Notes under the pieces: model-generated
The model's database searches: none
Seen by the model: the letters and a program-made list of their open reading frames with translations, nothing else
Told to the model about the DNA's origin: nothing
In this document: positions 36,193 through 45,933 of the stretch, piece by piece
Layout of the letters: each line of letters starts with the position of its first letter
Numbering within the stretch: the stretch's first letter is position 1
From: Io17-Chloro-G2 sp965226825
Lineage (GTDB): Bacteria; Chloroflexota; Dehalococcoidia; Lucifugimonadales; UBA3495
Assembly: GCA_965226825.1 (NCBI GenBank)
Contig: CBDDED010000003.1
Location: 1,860,001 to 1,924,000 of the forward strand
Direction of reading: 5' to 3'
Length of the DNA: 64,000 nucleotides
Translations under genes and position numbers: made by a program

Positions 36193-36235
36193 GCCGGAAC
36201 TCAAGGCGCCGCACCTGGGTTCCGGCATTCTTTTT
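36193..36235 (+). terminator. Rho-independent terminator after the DUF2680-like gene
   Basis: GCCGGAACTCA pairs with TGGGTTCCGGC (11 bp, one G-U pair), followed by ATTCTTTTT. It closes the plus-strand export cluster. Confidence 0.8.
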
Positions 36236-36313
36236 CCCTCGCGGCCGCGTACTCCCTTCAACGATCAAGCCAGGCTGAGAGACAATTCTGAGAGAAGACT
36301 CTGAGAGGCATGG

Positions 36314-37060
36314 CTACCGGGCCGTAACGCCCCCGTCCACGATCAGCTCTGTGCCGGTAATGTATGAGGCACCGTCAGAAGCCAGGAACAGGACGGCGTT
36401 GGCCACTTCAATGAGTTCGCCAACGCGGCCCAAGGGTACATTTCTGGCCGCTTCCGGGTTTGGGTTGTTCCACCGGGCTGAAGACAGCATGGGCGGCATC
36501 ATGCCCGGGTGCACCGAGTTGACCCGGATGCCATCCCGGGCGTGTTGAATCGCCATAGACTTGGTGAGGATTCGGACGGCGCCCTTGGAAGCGTTGTATC
36601 CGGGGTGGTTTCCATCCTGTCCTACAAACCCGGCGATGGACGAGATGTTCACAATGGCTCCGCCGCCAACCTTCTGCATCTCGGGCACGGCATGCTTGAT
36701 CCCCAGGAATGTGCCCCGGGCATTCACCGTCATCAACCGGTCCCAGGTCTCGGTGCTGCGATTGTCGGGCCCGCCGCTGCCGCTAACTCCGGCGTTATTG
36801 ACCAGAATGTCAAGCCGGCCGAACCGGTCCACTGCCTGCCGGACCGCGGCGGCCCAGGCGGCTTCGTCCGAAACATCGAGATGTACGAACATGGCCTCGC
36901 CACCGGCCTCGGCGATCTCCGCTACCACCTGCCGGCCGTCCTCTTCCCGAATGTCGGCGATTGCCACCTTGGCGCCTTCCCGGGCGAACAGACGGGACTC
37001 CTCGGCACCCATACCGTGGGCTCCTCCGGTGATCAAAGCTACCTTTCCTTCCAATCGCAT
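36314..37060 (-). CDS. SDR family NAD(P)-dependent oxidoreductase
   Basis: A classical SDR of 248 residues. TGGAHGMG is the cofactor motif, NNAGVSG the structural motif, Ser of NISSIAGFVG and YNASKGA supply the catalytic Ser, Tyr and Lys, and SYITGTELIVDGG ends the chain. The Asp in VAIADIREEDG indicates NAD(H) preference. The ATG follows GGGGGAGGG. The next gene, an alpha/beta hydrolase, is divergent, so the two likely share a promoter region. Substrate unknown. Confidence 0.92.
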   Translation of the reverse strand: MRLEGKVALITGGAHGMGAEESRLFAREGAKVAIADIREEDGRQVVAEIAEAGGEAMFVHLDVSDEAAWAAAVRQAVDRFGRLDILVNNAGVSGSGGPDNRSTETWDRLMTVNARGTFLGIKHAVPEMQKVGGGAIVNISSIAGFVGQDGNHPGYNASKGAVRILTKSMAIQHARDGIRVNSVHPGMMPPMLSSARWNNPNPEAARNVPLGRVGELIEVANAVLFLASDGASYITGTELIVDGGVTAR

Positions 37061-37156
37061 GGCCCTCCCCCTATTGGCGGAATATCGTGTGTTAGGATAA
37101 CCGAACCGCCAAATCCACGCAGCCTAAACCCATCGGCATTACGACGGAGGTCCTGA

Positions 37157-37987
37157 ATGCAGTCAAAGTCTGTCCAGGCCGGCCCGGTGCGATTACAGTA
37201 CTTCGAAAGCGTTCCGAGTCTGGAAGCGCCGGAAACTGTGATTCTGGTACACGGTTACGCTTCCAACGCGCCGATCTGGCGTTACACCTTTGAGCGGTTG
37301 GTCAAAAGCGGCAGATTCCGGGTGATTGCCTTCAACAACCGCGGCGCCGGGGACTCCGACCGGACGGAACTGGAGAGCGACTACAGTGTGGAATCCTTCG
37401 CTGTTGACCTATACAACGCGGTGAGGGCACTCGAACTCTCCGGGTTCACGCTGGTGGGCCACTCGATGGGTGGGGCCACGGTCACCCAGTTCGCCCTGGC
37501 CCACCAAGACCTGCTCAAGGGGCTGGTATTGCTAAACTCGGCCCCGCTGAACGGCAGAACCCTGGCGGCAGACTGGGAGGAGCGACTCCGCGAGTCGGTC
37601 GCCAGCGGCGCCGCCACGGGCGGTGACATGGGCTTTGACGCACCCCACGTGACCCAAGACTTCAAAGCCGAGGTCACCAGTATCATCCTGCGCAATCCGG
37701 TAGAGCGGGCCATTGGCGGCCGGCGGTCCATGTCGGCCCTGCGCCTGCGAGACCAGCTTGGTGAAATCAAGGTCCCCACGCTGGTGGTGGGCGGCGACCG
37801 CGACACCACGGTTGGCGTAGACAACATCATCGCCGAGTACATGGCCTTGCCCGAAGGGCTACGCCACCTGCACATCTTTCACGGCATAGGCCACTCCCCG
37901 AACGTGGCGGTTCCCAACGAGTTTGCCGGGCTGGTGGAGCGGTTTATATCGGAGGTAAATGCCGGAACGGCGGTTGGGGCGGCGTAA
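37157..37987 (+). CDS. Alpha/beta-fold hydrolase
   Basis: A 276-residue hydrolase. The oxyanion segment is ILVHGYASNA, the nucleophile elbow GHSMGG, the acid in VVGGDRDTTV and the base His in FHGIGHSPN. GGAGGTCCTGA precedes the ATG. The cap region between the nucleophile and acid is short. It is divergent from the SDR gene, consistent with a joint role in a catabolic step. Confidence 0.9.
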   Translation: MQSKSVQAGPVRLQYFESVPSLEAPETVILVHGYASNAPIWRYTFERLVKSGRFRVIAFNNRGAGDSDRTELESDYSVESFAVDLYNAVRALELSGFTLVGHSMGGATVTQFALAHQDLLKGLVLLNSAPLNGRTLAADWEERLRESVASGAATGGDMGFDAPHVTQDFKAEVTSIILRNPVERAIGGRRSMSALRLRDQLGEIKVPTLVVGGDRDTTVGVDNIIAEYMALPEGLRHLHIFHGIGHSPNVAVPNEFAGLVERFISEVNAGTAVGAA

Positions 37988-38058
37988 TGGTCAAAAAGAA
38001 TGTCGCAACGAGTTGAACGGATTCGAAGAGGGCCAAAAGAGCTATGAATCGCTAGGGG

Positions 38059-38415
38059 TTACCCTGTCGATGGGTGATCGTCCAACAGATGCCGGAGTGA
38101 TGTGATTAGTCGAGGGAGGTCATTGTGAACCGTTCGCCAAACGATTTCGTGGTCTACGGAGAAATATTCGTGAATCAACCGATTTCGCATTCCGATCATC
38201 CGACCCCACGGTACTTCCGGCGCCATCATGCGGACATCGTTGGGAATATGGCTGGCAGCCTCGCCTATGATTCCAATTTGACGAGCTACCGCCTGTATGG
38301 TTTTCAAGTCTTGAAGATAATCTGCAAACTCTAAGCTTTCTACAAAGTCAAGGCTGATTGTGCTCGCATCGATGATGTCCTGTAGAAGGTTTCGGTGAGA
38401 CCTCCCAAGCGTCAA
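38059..38415 (-). CDS. HepT-like (DUF86) toxin ribonuclease
   Basis: A HEPN-domain toxin of 118 residues with the active-site motif RNRLIHEY (Rx4HxY) near residue 80. Members of this family cleave RNA and are neutralised by MntA-type nucleotidyltransferases that AMPylate the Tyr of this motif. It starts with TTG, and its start overlaps the stop of the partner gene by four bases (TTGA), so it is translated after the antitoxin. The motif is intact. Confidence 0.85.
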   Translation of the reverse strand: MTLGRSHRNLLQDIIDASTISLDFVESLEFADYLQDLKTIQAVARQIGIIGEAASHIPNDVRMMAPEVPWGRMIGMRNRLIHEYFSVDHEIVWRTVHNDLPRLITSLRHLLDDHPSTG

Positions 38416-38729
38416 ACGGCTACCGACTCGTTAAGGATCCGCTGGAGGTCCTCGCCCTTCGGCCCTCCTTTGGAGACCAGGTGGACCTCAACGCCGACCA
38501 ATTTGGTCAGGTATTCCTCCAAGTCGAAGAACCTGAAAAAGCCGGGCACGCGATCGTACTCGACCAAGATGTCGAGTTTGCTGTCCCTCTTGGACCCGCC
38601 GGTGGCATAAGAACCGAAAACCCACACGTTTCTGACTTGGTACTCTTCACGCAGGCACGGAAGTTCGGTTCGTATCTTTCCCAGAATTTTTCCCAAAGTT
38701 GGTTTGCGTCTCAATTGCTGGAAGGCCAT
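38412..38729 (-). CDS. MntA-like minimal nucleotidyltransferase antitoxin
   Basis: This partner of HepT belongs to the polymerase-beta fold. GSYATGGSKRDSKLDILVEY corresponds to the GSx10DxD motif, but the first catalytic Asp is a Lys here (KLD in place of DxD). The fold and Gly-Ser are kept. This may abolish AMPylation, or another acidic residue may serve. ATG 38729 has AGGA seven bases upstream. The gene precedes hepT in one operon. Confidence 0.8.
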   Translation of the reverse strand: MAFQQLRRKPTLGKILGKIRTELPCLREEYQVRNVWVFGSYATGGSKRDSKLDILVEYDRVPGFFRFFDLEEYLTKLVGVEVHLVSKGGPKGEDLQRILNESVAV

Positions 38730-38916
38730 ATTTCGTCCTACCGAAACTCGACTAGCCAAGGCTAAAGCTTGTTAGAGCCGGAATGAATGGGAGATAGCTG
38801 GTGTACGGGCTGATCTCATCAAAGGCAGGCCTGCAATATCGTAACGGAGACCAATTCATCACCATTGTAGCGCATAACAAGGTCGTCGATAGCCTAGCTG
38901 TCCACGGAACTGGCGA

Positions 38917-39056
38917 CTAAGAAACTATGTCAAAAGTCCCGTCTCCCGCCACGCGAGAAGGTTAGGATGAGGGGAATTGTATCTGTCACCCGCACCGCAA
39001 TTCTCTCCCATACTGGGAGAGGAGGACAGGGTAGGTGTTTTGAGATAGTTTCTTAG
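38917..39056. mobile_element. 140-bp MITE-like element
   Basis: Nineteen-base terminal inverted repeats, CTAAGAAACTATGTCAAAA (38917-38935) and its complement at 39038-39056 with one mismatch, enclose about 100 bases with no coding capacity. The end sequence resembles those of IS5/IS630-type elements. I cannot define a target duplication. It lies between the toxin-antitoxin pair and a lipoprotein gene, within a 344-base gap (38730-39073) that otherwise holds nothing. Confidence 0.7.
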
Positions 39057-39073
39057 AACCAACTCGCCAAAGG

Positions 39074-39616
39074 TCATGTGTTGCGATAGCAAGCTCCGAA
39101 ACGTGTTTTAACATGGTTGTACTCTTCGAGGGAGAGGCGAGCAGGAGCATCCACATAATGAGCCCTCTGGTGTCCCGCGTATACCTTCCATCTTCCGGGA
39201 ACGACCACTTGACTTCCCGCTTTTTCAAGTCCTGGCCCGATGACAAGCCACGTCTCAGCCTCTTCATTAGTGCCAGTCACTATATTGGCCGTGTTGGGAA
39301 CTTCCGTGACTCCGTGATAGCGTGCTGACCATGCGAAGTCTCCAGTAGTTCCGATTGCTAGGTCCATCAACCACGATTTCTTTTGCTGTTCGGCCTCCTG
39401 CTGTGCGTAGGCGCCATCCCAGCTAAGCACGCACTCTTGTAGAAAAGTTTGCGGGATCGAAATTGCAGACTCCTCGGACAATAGCAACGCTGGGTCGGAT
39501 TCCCCGGGTTGCTGCGGGCTTGTACCGGAGTCAGATTCCGAAGTCGTGGCCGAAGGTCCGCAACCCATCATCACTATCGCGACGAGGCTCATGGCCACTA
39601 GAATCATTCGCATCAT
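39074..39616 (-). CDS. Predicted lipoprotein, unknown function
   Basis: I do not recognise this protein of about 180 residues. A signal peptide of the lipoprotein type ends with MMGC (lipobox), followed by a Ser/Thr/Pro-rich linker and a mixed core. The core contains WSARYHGVTEVP, WLVIGPGLEKAG and a Trp-Lys-Val stretch near VPGRWKVYAG. Several ATGs are possible at the start (39616 chosen). A CBS-type gene lies upstream on the same strand, about 55 bases away. Confidence 0.65.
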   Translation of the reverse strand: MMRMILVAMSLVAIVMMGCGPSATTSESDSGTSPQQPGESDPALLLSEESAISIPQTFLQECVLSWDGAYAQQEAEQQKKSWLMDLAIGTTGDFAWSARYHGVTEVPNTANIVTGTNEEAETWLVIGPGLEKAGSQVVVPGRWKVYAGHQRAHYVDAPARLSLEEYNHVKTRFGACYRNT

Positions 39617-39672
39617 AGGTTCGTCTTGCGCTCTGTGTCAGGCTGAGGAATCGAATTTCGACAATTATCGGA

Positions 39673-40065
39673 CTACTGGGTGAGTTCTTTGATGACCTCG
39701 GTGTAACTCAGGATGCCTATTACATCGTCGTCCTCGTTCGTTACTAACACGTACCCGTAGTTGGCCACGATGTCAGTGATCTTTTCTAAAGGCTCGTTAT
39801 CTGAGAATAGGTGGGCGGTCTCGCCAAACTCGGACGCTTTATCGTTGGGACGTCCTCTCAGCCCCCACCTTGCCAATCCGTTTCCTGTGACTACAAATCT
39901 GATTTTGCCGGTGTTGTCCTTGAGTGGAATCTGCGACAGATGCTCTCTGCTTCCGTTACCTTCCATACGTTTGGCAATTCCAACCATGCTGTCGGATTCG
40001 CTTGCCGTCATCATTTGGGGGTTACCGGGTATAAGTTCTCCGATGGGCCTGTTCAGGTTGGCCAT
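39673..40065 (-). CDS. CBS-domain-like protein
   Basis: A soluble protein of about 130 residues with a CBS-pair pattern: MTASESDSMVGIAKRM...KIRFVVTGNGLARWGL and PLEKITDIVANYGYVLVTNEDDDVIGILSYTEVI. CBS pairs bind adenosyl nucleotides and act as sensors. I chose ATG 40065 because GGAGGAG stands four bases before it; a longer reading from 40257 overlaps the 16S terminator. It lies downstream of the 16S unit but beyond its terminator. Confidence 0.8.
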   Translation of the reverse strand: MANLNRPIGELIPGNPQMMTASESDSMVGIAKRMEGNGSREHLSQIPLKDNTGKIRFVVTGNGLARWGLRGRPNDKASEFGETAHLFSDNEPLEKITDIVANYGYVLVTNEDDDVIGILSYTEVIKELTQ

Positions 40066-40260
40066 TTGTCTCCTCCTATGATGAGACTTCCTGCAACGTA
40101 GTTCGGAATCTTTGTAAGAATGGGAATACGAGGCAACCACGAGGGTTGCCTTAACCAAACTGGTATTTGAGTACGCAGCCCCGGACCGCACCAACACCTG
40201 CTGCCCCAATGACTTCGGGCTGTCCATGAGGCTCTCGCATTTTTCACCTATTTGCAAAAG

Positions 40261-40294
40261 AAAAGCCAGGCTCGATGAGCCCGGCTTTTCTTTT
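40261..40294 (-). terminator. Rho-independent terminator of the 16S unit
   Basis: AAAAGCCAGGCTC pairs with GAGCCCGGCTTTT across a three-base loop; in the minus direction it is followed by TTTTCTTTT. It ends 16S transcription about 230 bases after the mature 3' end. The bases between it and the 16S gene contain no tRNA or 23S gene. Confidence 0.85.
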
Positions 40295-40524
40295 GCGCCT
40301 TAACAACTGAGTAGCGGAAGGAAGAGTTGGTTCTGGGTTAGTGATGTCCGCCGTGAGGCGGACCAGGCGGTAGGTTTTCTCAGGGAACCGTTCTTGATGG
40401 TCGCCGGGAGCAGAGCTCAACCATGCGACACTTAGAACGGAACGCCTACCGAACGACCTGGGAGTTGAGACCGACATCCGCACCGAAGTTAATCGGGGCA
40501 ACACGCCGGACTGTTTCTCCGTTT

Positions 40525-42040
<1,516 letters not shown>

Positions 42041-42118
42041 AAACCTAGCTTCCTTCCACTATTCAACTGTTAAGGTGCGTTTGGTAACGGCCCTCCCACT
42101 CGGAGAAGGCAGAGGCAC

Positions 42119-42147
42119 AGTATACCGACGCTCCCAGCCCATGTCAA
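42119..42147 (-). promoter_or_regulatory. Sigma70 promoter of the 16S rRNA gene
   Basis: On the minus strand TTGACA (42142-42147) and TATACT (42119-42124) are separated by 17 bases, about 80 bases before the mature 16S 5' end. This is a near-consensus promoter, as expected of an rRNA unit. Confidence 0.85.
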
Positions 42148-42415
42148 CATGTATCGGGGCAAGATATTCAATTCCTTGGCCGGATCTGAAATGTGGGGCT
42201 GCCCAACTGCGCGTTCGAGTTAGAGAGACGGCAGCCATTGGCGATACACGTAGCATGTGTCGAATGGACAAGGAAGTGACACCGGCCATGTATCAAAGGC
42301 CCCCCAGCACGTCTAACCCAGGTATTCAACCAGGTACTGGCCCTAATATTGGCTTTGGTATGATGGTGATGTACGCTTTTCCAGGGCAATCAAGACTCGG
42401 CGGTTTAGGTTTGGC
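42148..42415. other. Spacer between the 16S promoter and the next gene
   Basis: About 270 bases with no gene or clear structure. It separates the divergent 16S promoter from the lipoprotein gene. Confidence 0.4.
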
Positions 42416-43096
42416 GTGAAGGCGCGGACACAGGGCGTTGCAATCCGGATCCACCTGCGGCCCAGTCCTGGCAGCGCGGGACGTGCTGCAGTGGGAATTT
42501 GCGCTACGGCGTTGATGCTGGTGGTCCTGGCAGCGTGCGGTCAAAGCCCCGGCCCAACCGCGGTTGAGCCAACGGCTGTGGCTGCTGTGACCGCTGCCCC
42601 GACTGAAGCCCCGACCGCAACCCCAACAGCAGTGGCATCGGCGCCGGCCTGGAGGTTCGTGAACAGTGGTTGGGCTGAGTTGGACGCCGACGACGCGCCG
42701 GGAGTGTTCGTTCAGGAGTTAAGGGCTTTTGTGATCACCGGCCAGCCGGGGTTGGACGAATTCAACCGGGAATTCACCCTGAGGAGGGGCCGCGGCACTT
42801 CCGCCACCCTGGGAAACGTCGAGTTTTCTGATTCTATTTTGCTGGCGGCCTATTACCTCTGGCGCCCTCTCCAGGGAGACCCGCTTTCCGTGGTTGGCTT
42901 AACTGTTGACGGAACCCGAGCGACGGTGGAATTACGGTTGGACGAGTCGGCCCAAGGTCGCAAATATCCCTATCTCATGGCTCCGATGACCATGGTGGCC
43001 GTTGACCGGGACTTGTTTCCATTGGGGAGTCCTCTGGAGTTTGAGTTTCTGCTCAACGGTGAACCTGCGGCGATGGTGTCGGCCACCATCCCCTGA
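42416..43096 (+). CDS. Predicted lipoprotein, unknown function
   Basis: I do not recognise the core. The N-terminus has a long basic lead followed by a hydrophobic helix and the lipobox LAAC (about residue 41). A Thr/Pro/Ala-rich linker then leads to a globular domain with RFVNSGWAELDADD, FITGQPGLDEF and VVGLTVDGTRATVELRL, which look like beta-sheet repeats. The start is GTG 42416. It stands alone between the 16S unit and a convergent amidohydrolase. Confidence 0.75.
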   Translation: MKARTQGVAIRIHLRPSPGSAGRAAVGICATALMLVVLAACGQSPGPTAVEPTAVAAVTAAPTEAPTATPTAVASAPAWRFVNSGWAELDADDAPGVFVQELRAFVITGQPGLDEFNREFTLRRGRGTSATLGNVEFSDSILLAAYYLWRPLQGDPLSVVGLTVDGTRATVELRLDESAQGRKYPYLMAPMTMVAVDRDLFPLGSPLEFEFLLNGEPAAMVSATIP

Positions 43097-43158
43097 CCTC
43101 CCCTAACCGATTAGAGCCGCGCTGATTCGAGGTGGACTGATTCGAGCCCGGCCAGCGG

Positions 43159-44340
43159 TCAGCATTCCCCCATTTGCATCAGCCGGCCTTCCCGCCAAGC
43201 TACCTGCCCGCCCCTGACCGTGAGGAAAGTGTCCAACCTGACTTTGCCGTCCACGTTGTTCCCGGCCATGTCGTGCCAAACGAACCGCCCCTCTCGCAGG
43301 TCAAACACAGCGGCATCACCGCACATGCCGGTCGCCAAGGAGCCGATGCCACCCCCGAGGCCCAGCACCTCTGCGGGCTTGGCGGTGCTGGCGGCCACGG
43401 CGTCCGTTAGCGGCATTCCCAGGGCGTGGAACTGGCTTACGAGATCGTTCATGAGGTACACGGTGCGTTCGGGCGGCGCGATGTGAATATCGGTGCTGAT
43501 GGTGGAGGGGGGCAGGTCCTGGTCCAGGGCGGCTTTCACTACCTGGACGTCGCAGTGGACGCCAGCGTGGGCCACGTCCATGATGACTCCCCGGTCGGCG
43601 GCTTCCCTAACCTCGGGACGGACTTTGCCGTTCTGGTCCAGAATCGATTCATGATTGCCGTTGTAGGCGTGGGTGCAAATATCGCCGGGACCCAGAAACT
43701 CCAGGATGTCCGGCAAAGGGATTGGTGTTCCGCTGACGTGGACCATGAGCTTGACGTTCGCCTGATCGGCGGCGGCCCTGGCCTTTTGCATAGCTTCATG
43801 GGCGTTCCACGCCGCCACGGCGTTGACGTGCATCCTGACTTTGACTCCGAACAAAAACCCCGGATTGGCCTTGATGGCATCGGCAGTCTGGGCGACGTCG
43901 ATTACGCGGAGGTCATGGAGGCCGCCGCCCAGCACCCGGTTTAGCGTAAGTCCGCCGGCGCCGATGTGCAGAAACGCCAGCAGCCGGGTCCGGTGGGCCG
44001 GGAAAACATAGTCCCGCATCGCGGCGTAATTCAGAAATCCGGCGCTCCCCGCATCGACTCCGGTGGTAACGCCCGACGACAAGCAGGTACGGTCGGCATG
44101 CACCGAACTGCCGTTGCCTCCGTGGTAGAAGTGGCCGTGCAGATCAATCAACCCAGGAGTGATCAGCTTTCCGGTCACGTCCACCGCCATGACCGCGGAC
44201 GCAGGGTCGATGCGCGGGGAGACTTCCGCCACCAGCCCGTCTTTAAAGGCAATGTCCCGCTGGGAATTGATTTGCTGGGCCGGATCCAGCAAGGACCCCC
44301 CGGTCAGCACCAGGTCGTATAACTCGGCTGGGGATGTCAT
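43159..44340 (-). CDS. Amidohydrolase/deacetylase-type metal-dependent hydrolase
   Basis: A composite-domain amidohydrolase of 393 residues, as in dihydroorotase-like deacetylases. LTGGSLLDP begins the small beta-sandwich, and LIDLHGHFYHGG carries the HxH metal site. DAGSAGFLN, KLMVHVSGTP, ICTHAYNGN and IISTDIHIAPP-type segments hold further ligands. The C-terminus returns to the beta-sandwich. The substrate could be an N-acetyl or cyclic amide compound. Its start overlaps the end of the upstream unknown gene by four bases (ATGA). Confidence 0.85.
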   Translation of the reverse strand: MTSPAELYDLVLTGGSLLDPAQQINSQRDIAFKDGLVAEVSPRIDPASAVMAVDVTGKLITPGLIDLHGHFYHGGNGSSVHADRTCLSSGVTTGVDAGSAGFLNYAAMRDYVFPAHRTRLLAFLHIGAGGLTLNRVLGGGLHDLRVIDVAQTADAIKANPGFLFGVKVRMHVNAVAAWNAHEAMQKARAAADQANVKLMVHVSGTPIPLPDILEFLGPGDICTHAYNGNHESILDQNGKVRPEVREAADRGVIMDVAHAGVHCDVQVVKAALDQDLPPSTISTDIHIAPPERTVYLMNDLVSQFHALGMPLTDAVAASTAKPAEVLGLGGGIGSLATGMCGDAAVFDLREGRFVWHDMAGNNVDGKVRLDTFLTVRGGQVAWREGRLMQMGEC

Positions 44341-44807
44341 CGGTTCGCCTCTCCATCAGAATGGTTGGCTTCTCCATCGGTTTCCTGGTATGGCAACCGG
44401 CGGAGGCGAGGATAAACCAGGGATTTCGGGTTGGCCAGGTCCTGGTCGGATATTTCTGCGGAATCGGCCATGGGGTGCGCGCCCCATTTCTCGATGGCTT
44501 GTTGAATCAACGCCCGCACCACCTGGGGTGATCGTCCTTCCAGTCGGCCCAACTGATAAGCCAGGGTTACGGAAAGCTGGTTTCGGGTAATCTGGTCGAA
44601 AGCGTCCTCTTGCGTGAGGATTTCGGGCATGCTCCCGCACTGGTCCAGGAAATCGTCCAACACCTGGCCGATTATGTCAGGCAGGCCGCCAAGCTCAATC
44701 TCGGTCATGTACCCCGTAAGCTGGTCCGTGAGGTCAATGACCCCGTCTTCGGGAAGAATCAGGTCGAGGTCCGGGGAGTCCGAACCAGGCTCAAGGTGTT
44801 GGCTCAT
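44337..44807 (-). CDS. Hypothetical protein coupled to the amidohydrolase
   Basis: A 156-residue acidic protein that I do not recognise. The first half is Asp/Leu-rich (LDLILPEDGVIDL), the second helical with QVVRALIQQAIEKWGAHPM. There is no signal peptide. The four-base overlap with the amidohydrolase start suggests coupled translation and possibly a partner or chaperone role, which is inferred from position alone. Confidence 0.65.
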   Translation of the reverse strand: MSQHLEPGSDSPDLDLILPEDGVIDLTDQLTGYMTEIELGGLPDIIGQVLDDFLDQCGSMPEILTQEDAFDQITRNQLSVTLAYQLGRLEGRSPQVVRALIQQAIEKWGAHPMADSAEISDQDLANPKSLVYPRLRRLPYQETDGEANHSDGEANR

Positions 44808-45001
44808 AGGAGCAACTCACACACAAAGTTGGCGCGACAAGGGCGGTTGCCCTGTATTCTAGCATTACCCGGGAATAGGACATCCTTATAGCAATGACGT
44901 GGAGTTACGGAAGCGGCCGGCCCAACCCGCGTGTCCACGGTTTCACAACTGTGTAGGAGCACGAGCCGTGTTGGAGCGTGAACCGTGTTGGAGCATGGAA
45001 C

Positions 45002-45037
45002 GGGCGCTGGATTCCAGTTACGACGAGAATGAGCGGG
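45002..45037 (-). repeat. Dispersed repeat-family copy
   Basis: A lone member of the palindromic family, reading CTGGATTCCAGTTACGACGAGAATGAG; the inner palindrome has decayed. It lies in the spacer 44808-45125, which holds no other feature. Confidence 0.55.
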
Positions 45038-45125
45038 CGGTGAGGGTAGGCGACAATCTAGACAGTAAGGGAGCAGCCTGGATTTTGCGTGGATCTGGGC
45101 TGAGACGGGTAGATCCGAAACGCTT

Positions 45126-45872
45126 TCAGTATCCGACGGCGGCTTGGATGAGGATCCTAACCGCTGGCCCCATCACTCCCCACAGGATACCCAGGTTGGA
45201 AACGTAATCCAGTAGGATCAGCCCCACCAGAATTGCCGGACCGTAACGCTCCAGCCGAGAGTAACCTTCAGCCATGTCCCGGGGCAACAATCCGCCCAGC
45301 ACCCTGGACCCGTCCAGGGGCGCAAGAGGGATTAAGTTGAACACTGCCAGGAGTACGTTGAAGAAAATGACCAAACCCAGGATGTCGGCCAGACCCTCCT
45401 GCCAGCCCCCGGTCATGACACGGGCAACCCGGTTGAAGGACAGCCCGCTCCAATCGAGCAACCCGAGCTTGATGGGCAAGGCCAACAGAAAAGCCAACAT
45501 CAAGTTGGACAACGGCCCGGCAGCGGCCACCAACCCCATCCCGGTGTGTCCGTGAGCCAGCCGGCTCTGATCGACCGGGACCGGCTTGCCCCAGCCAAAA
45601 CCAGCCACCAACATCATGGCGGTTCCGGTGGGGTCGAGGTGCCGTTTGGGATTGAGGCTCAGCCTGCCCAGACGCCGCGCCGTTTGGTCTCCCAGGCCGG
45701 TGGCAACCGCGGCATGGCTGAATTCGTGGACAGTAATTGCCGACACGAGAGCGAGGGCCACCAGAACCGCCAGCCTGATGAAGCTGGCCGGGTCTTCCAA
45801 GAGGAGTTGATAGGAACCCAGCAGCATGGCTAGAGCGAGCAGCCCCGGCGCATCGCACTGGACGACGCCCAA
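45126..45872 (-). CDS. M50 family (site-2 protease type) metalloprotease
   Basis: An intramembrane zinc protease of the compact FtsH-independent M50 type. The zinc motif is ITVHEFSHAAVA (HExxH) in the first transmembrane region, and the third ligand lies in NLIPLAPLDGSRVL near the C-terminus. Several hydrophobic segments (residues 20-40, 95-130, 165-190, 205-225) fit four to six membrane passes. The start is uncertain: TTG 45872 or ATG 45824. It is cytoplasmic-membrane located; targets are unknown. Confidence 0.88.
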   Translation of the reverse strand: MGVVQCDAPGLLALAMLLGSYQLLLEDPASFIRLAVLVALALVSAITVHEFSHAAVATGLGDQTARRLGRLSLNPKRHLDPTGTAMMLVAGFGWGKPVPVDQSRLAHGHTGMGLVAAAGPLSNLMLAFLLALPIKLGLLDWSGLSFNRVARVMTGGWQEGLADILGLVIFFNVLLAVFNLIPLAPLDGSRVLGGLLPRDMAEGYSRLERYGPAILVGLILLDYVSNLGILWGVMGPAVRILIQAAVGY

Positions 45873-45933
45873 GGCTGAGTCACGTCGTACGGAGCGCCCT
45901 GCCGGTGTGGGCTCCGGCTAATCTGAGACAACC

